Shown here: piece after piece, positions 61,105 to 64,000 of the stretch
How the letters are laid out: each line of letters begins with the position of its first letter
Position numbering within the stretch: the first letter of the stretch is position 1
From: UBA1794 sp050946375
GTDB taxonomy: Bacteria > Bacteroidota > Bacteroidia > Bacteroidales > Bacteroidaceae
DNA length: 64,000 nt
Reading direction: 5' to 3'
NCBI GenBank assembly: GCA_050946375.1
Contig: JBMNUT010000003.1
Span: 191,985 to 255,984, forward strand
Notes under the pieces: model-generated
What the model saw: the letters and a program-made list of their open reading frames with translations, nothing else
Told to the model about the DNA's origin: nothing
The model's database searches: none
Position numbers and translations under genes: made by a program

Positions 61105-62607
61105 CTATTTATTGGTCTCCTGCGAGAGGTCGACGGCCAAAGGAATACGTTTCCCGACAGAGTTCATGGCTATGATGAACAACGTCTGGTCCGGATCCTG
61201 AGTTGCGGCCTTGAACACGCTCTCCATATCGTCTACGCTCTTAATGACTTGGTCATTCACGCGGAGGATAATGAAGCCCTTCTCTACGCCGGCATCCTTC
61301 ATCGGTCCGTCTTTTACGCCCGTAACTTCAATACCGTAGCGGATGTTCAGACGCTTTTTCGTCTCGTCCGAAACCTCGCGGAATGCAGCTCCCAGGATTT
61401 CCATGCCTACGTTCTTCACAATCTGCGTATTGCCTTGCGAATTCTTAAGCGTCAGATTAACGGTATGCTCTTTCTTCTCGCGGTAATAAGTTACCTTCAC
61501 TTTCGTGCCCGGGGTGAGCTGTGCGATGGTTTCCTGCAGTTCGCCCATCGAGTGTATCTTCTTGTCGTTGATGGCAGTGATGACGTCGTTCTTCTGCAGA
61601 CCGGCTTCTTCTGCCGCACCACCTTCTGTTACTTCCGATACATATACGCCGTCGACGATTCCGAGGTCTTCCTTCTTCGAGAGTTCGTCGCTGTTGTCAC
61701 CGCCCATGATGCCCAGTACGGCACGTTGTACGATACCATATTCTTTCAGGTCATTCACTACTTTCTGCATGATGCTGGTCGGTATGGCGAAACCGTATCC
61801 GCTGTAGCTGCCCGTCGAGGAGATGATTGCGGCGTTGATGCCTACCAGTTCGCCGCGCGTGTTTACCAGCGCGCCGCCACTGTTGCCCTGGTTGATGGCC
61901 GCATCTGTCTGTATAAACGATTCGATGCCTGCGCCGCCCATGCCGATGTTACGCGCTTTGGCGCTGACGATGCCGGCGGTTACGGTAGACGAAAGGTTGA
62001 GCGGGTTTCCGACGGCCAGTACCCATTCGCCGACTTTCAGCTTATCGCTGTCGCCAACCGGCAGGGTAGGCAGATCTTTCGCATCAATTTTGATGAGAGC
62101 CAGGTCGGTGGCTGCATCCTGACCGATCAGGCGGGCTTTGAATTCCCTCTTGTCGTTCAGCGTTACGGTCAGTTCGTCGCTTTGGTCCACTACGTGGTTA
62201 TTGGTCACGATGTATCCGTCGCTCGAGAGGATTACCCCCGAGCCTATGCCTTCCCGCTTGGGCGTTTCGATTTGCCGCTCTTGCGGTTGGCTGGGCATCC
62301 CGAAGAAATCTCCGAAGAAGTCGCTGAACGGGTCGCGCATTTGTATGGTAGTCTTTTTAGGATTGATGGTTGCCCGTATGTGTACTACTGCATGTACGGA
62401 GGCTTCAGCTGCGGAGGTGAAGTCTACCATTCCACCGTTTGTCACAGCCGGAGCTGCGGCTTGGGGTGCAATCTGGACGAGCTGGTTCGACTTGGGCGCG
62501 ATTCCTGCTACGGAAGTCCCTTTGTTTCCTGCAATCATGCCGCTCATTCCCGCACCGATGATGGCGGCAACGGCTAATCCTGCCAGTACTTTTGTTGTCT
62601 CTTTCAT
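61105..62607 (-). CDS. htrA: HtrA/Do-family periplasmic serine endopeptidase
   Basis: A 500-residue DegP-type protease and chaperone for damaged envelope proteins. A hydrophobic N-terminal signal or anchor (residues 5-27) precedes the trypsin-like domain with triad H138 (VTNNHVV), D168 (ATDLALIK) and S243 (QGNSGGALV). Two PDZ domains follow (GLQKNDVITAINDKKIHS near residue 320; GVEKGFIILRVNDQVIKS near 470). Located directly upstream of rpoD on the same strand. Confidence 0.96.
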   Translation of the reverse strand: MKETTKVLAGLAVAAIIGAGMSGMIAGNKGTSVAGIAPKSNQLVQIAPQAAAPAVTNGGMVDFTSAAEASVHAVVHIRATINPKKTTIQMRDPFSDFFGDFFGMPSQPQERQIETPKREGIGSGVILSSDGYIVTNNHVVDQSDELTVTLNDKREFKARLIGQDAATDLALIKIDAKDLPTLPVGDSDKLKVGEWVLAVGNPLNLSSTVTAGIVSAKARNIGMGGAGIESFIQTDAAINQGNSGGALVNTRGELVGINAAIISSTGSYSGYGFAIPTSIMQKVVNDLKEYGIVQRAVLGIMGGDNSDELSKKEDLGIVDGVYVSEVTEGGAAEEAGLQKNDVITAINDKKIHSMGELQETIAQLTPGTKVKVTYYREKKEHTVNLTLKNSQGNTQIVKNVGMEILGAAFREVSDETKKRLNIRYGIEVTGVKDGPMKDAGVEKGFIILRVNDQVIKSVDDMESVFKAATQDPDQTLFIIAMNSVGKRIPLAVDLSQETNK

Positions 62608-62942
62608 AGGATATAGATAATTAGTGTTAGAGCATTTGATTATGTTAATTTGCTTGTCGCGTTAACTATTCACGGCAAAGAAACAACAAACTGCGTTCAT
62701 TAGCGGGGAAAACGCATGACTTTTTATTTCTTTTAATTCAGAACCCGCGTAATTAACAGAGGGAAACAGAGAAAAGGGGTGAAAACGTTTTTTTTCTCCC
62801 TTTAGGGTCGGTTTTGTCAGAAGTATGTCATGCGTTTCAGTCATTTTGTCTTTTTGTGCAGTTCGTGCTATGTGTGATTTTGATAGTTTTCTCCCTTTCT
62901 TCTCGTGGCTGCGGGCTTCTTGGGAAGCGGATTCCGCGTGTC

Positions 62943-63060
62943 CGGAAAGGGTGCGCCTGCCTTTTCGGGAAAAGTGCAGGGACTTTGGGGAAATACCACT
63001 GCAGCTTTTTGGAAAAAGATGCAAGGCTTTTCCGGAACGGATGCAGTGCCGTCCGGCCGA
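62943..63060. repeat. Interspersed short-repeat cluster, copy 10 (best preserved)
   Basis: Five or more units in one direction: TGCCTTTTCGGGAAAAGTGC, AGGGACTTTGGGG, CACTGCAGCTTTTTGG, then AAAAAGATGCAAGGCTTTTCC and a diverged GGATGCAGTGCCGTCCGG. Spacing is about 20-25 bases. The fourth unit is nearly the consensus. Confidence 0.8.
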
Positions 63061-63175
63061 ATCCACGGGGAGCCTTCTGCCCGGCAGTGGCAGAAAAGGG
63101 AGACAGAATGGTCCTTATTTGCCTTTTGCCGTACATTTTTACGAAACGAACCGGCATTAAACCGGAGATTATTCC

Positions 63176-63183
63176 TACATTTG
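63176..63183 (+). promoter_or_regulatory. Bacteroides-type -7 box for rnpB
   Basis: TACATTTG fits TAnnTTTG exactly and lies 12 bases before the first paired base of RNase P helix P1, which is the spacing expected for transcription starting at the RNA's 5' end. Confidence 0.7.
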
Positions 63184-63194
63184 CCCCTCTGAAC

Positions 63195-63558
63195 GAGAAG
63201 ACAGTGGATTGGTTCGCCGCTTGTTTTTGCGACAAGAGGAAAGTCCGGGCAACGCAGGGCATCCCGCTTTCTAACTGAAAGGTATCCGCGAGGGTAGATA
63301 CGTGTAGAAGAAAATAACCGCCGGCTTCGGCCGGTAAGGGTGAGAAGGTAGGGTAAGAGCCTACCAGCGGCTGTGGCGACGCAGCCGGCTGTGCACATCG
63401 GGAGTTGAAAGACCATGTAAACCGGCGCTTGAGGGCTGCCCGCCTGAGCCGGAGGGTAGGTCGATAGAGCCATAAGGCAACTTATGGAGTAGATAAATGG
63501 CGAGCACTTGACTTTCGCAGTCAGGACAGAACCCGGCTTATAGATCCACTGTTTCCTC
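63195..63558 (+). ncRNA. rnpB: RNase P RNA component, class A
   Basis: The catalytic RNA that trims tRNA 5' leaders. The 5' conserved block GAGGAAAGTCCGGGC runs from about 63236; the central GGGTGAGAAGGTAGGGTAAG and CCATGTAAACC segments and the 3' universal block GACAGAACCCGGCTTAT follow. Helix P1 pairs CAGTGGAT (63202-63209) with ATCCACTG (63544-63551) and extends outward to 63195/63558. A run of six T follows (terminator-like). About 364 nt. Confidence 0.95.
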
Positions 63559-63592
63559 GTTTTTTCATTCTGAAAAAGCAAGGGAATACCTC

Positions 63593-64000
63593 ATGAATAT
63601 CGGGAAACTCATAACCTCCGTCCGTCATTTCTTCTCCGTCGACCTCTGGCTGACCCATGAGGGCGAGCGGCGTTCCCTGCATTATGTGAAGAAATTCCTA
63701 AGCATTCTGGTCATCTCGGTACGCGAGTTCCTGCGCGACGGCGTGAGCAACCGGGCTTCGGCGCTTACGTACAGCACGCTTCTTTCCTGCATTCCCATCC
63801 TGGCCATCCTCTTCGCCATCACGCGGGGCTTCGGGGTGGGCGAGACACTGGAGAGCTTTCTCTACGAAACCTTCAACACGCAGCAGGAAGTGGCCAACTA
63901 CCTGATGCGGTTTGTCGATTCGTATCTGAACGAAGCACACAACGGCTTGTTTCTGGGGATTGGCATTATCGCCTTGCTGGTGACCGTGGTCAACCTGACG
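63593..64000 (+). CDS. YihY/virulence-factor BrkB family membrane protein, 3' partial
   Basis: The frame opens with ATG at 63593 and runs 136 codons to the window edge. Seen: VREFLRDGVSNRASALTYST (the family's RASALTY start of the first membrane segment), LLSCIPILAILFAITRGFG, and FNTQQEVANYLMRFVDSY. Family members are multi-pass inner-membrane proteins of unsettled function; an old RNase BN label for E. coli YihY was withdrawn. It begins 35 bases after rnpB. Confidence 0.88.
   Translation, partial: MNIGKLITSVRHFFSVDLWLTHEGERRSLHYVKKFLSILVISVREFLRDGVSNRASALTYSTLLSCIPILAILFAITRGFGVGETLESFLYETFNTQQEVANYLMRFVDSYLNEAHNGLFLGIGIIALLVTVVNLT

Larger units (their letters stand above)
62608..63194. other. 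Intergenic region htrA-rnpB
   Basis: 587 bases without a credible protein gene. It holds the htrA leader and promoter region (about 62608-62800, A/T-rich, with a weak minus-strand CTTTG box near 62684), an unremarkable stretch, the best-preserved repeat cluster (62943-63060), and the rnpB promoter (63176-63183). Open frames here are repeat-derived. Confidence 0.65.

Noticed and set aside
9322..63060. CRISPR arrays as an explanation for the short spaced repeats
   Set aside because: The repeats are degenerate, occur in both orientations, have no unique equal-length spacers, and no cas genes are nearby.
62868..63581. A 237-codon minus-strand open frame across the repeat cluster and rnpB
   Set aside because: It is antisense to RNase P RNA and its remainder is repeat-derived translation.
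1..64000. tRNA or rRNA genes, prophage or integrated element
   Set aside because: I found no tRNA-like TTCRA arms with matching acceptor stems, no rRNA signatures, no integrase or phage structural genes, and no abrupt composition change.

Overview
The window looks like chromosomal DNA of a Bacteroides-type organism (Bacteroidota, Bacteroidales). The evidence is a short primary sigma factor (286 aa), candidate promoters with the Bacteroides -7 box TAnnTTTG, weak Shine-Dalgarno sequences, a class A RNase P RNA, and Bacteroidota-restricted families (DUF4835, DUF5715, DUF3737, putative porin, clostripain C11). I cannot fix the species. Almost everything is housekeeping. I see no prophage, insertion sequence, integrase, CRISPR array, tRNA or rRNA.

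Layout. 1-9241 (+): dnaN (5' end cut off), a DnaQ-type exonuclease, coaBC, a DUF4835 secreted protein, recN, rlmB, a degenerate protease-TPR protein and a mannose-6-phosphate isomerase. 9242-13463 (+): gyrA and a TPR protein, with intrinsic terminators on both sides. 13541-25925 (-): a long co-directional run, in transcription order acyl-CoA synthetase-like, kdsA, a ClpC-type unfoldase without its N-domain, an agmatine deiminase, a sugar kinase fused to a RapZ C-terminal domain, a MurU-like nucleotidyltransferase, a calcium-type P-ATPase and a YbdG-like MscS channel. 26223-28337 (+): an S9 peptidase. 28525-34394 (-): phoH, purC, menG, aroE and a TPR protein. 34526-36636 (+): a DUF5715 lipoprotein overlapping a DEAD-box helicase. 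36773-47177 (-): trxB, a LolA-like protein, ftsK, PatB-type lyase, DUF3737, a MATE exporter and a putative porin. 47371-49763 (+): a lipoprotein, then a paaK plus ACT-domain pair. 49845-62607 (-): AddB/AddA-like recombination nuclease, menA, an acyltransferase, a C11 protease with a small secreted partner, rpoD and htrA. 63195-64000 (+): rnpB and the 5' part of a YihY-family gene.

Working together: menA and menG both serve menaquinone; dnaN, the exonuclease, recN, gyrA, ftsK and AddAB cover replication, repair and segregation; the kinase-RapZ/MurU pair looks like a cell-wall amino-sugar salvage module with a built-in sensor-like domain.

The most unusual signal is a family of short degenerate imperfect palindromes (about 20-25 nt; GGAAAAAG, a TGCA-containing centre, CTTTTTCC) found in about ten clusters. 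Most lie between genes, where some form strong hairpins. At least two lie inside genes, in the N-terminus of the ClpC-type protein and in a linker of the AddA-like helicase.
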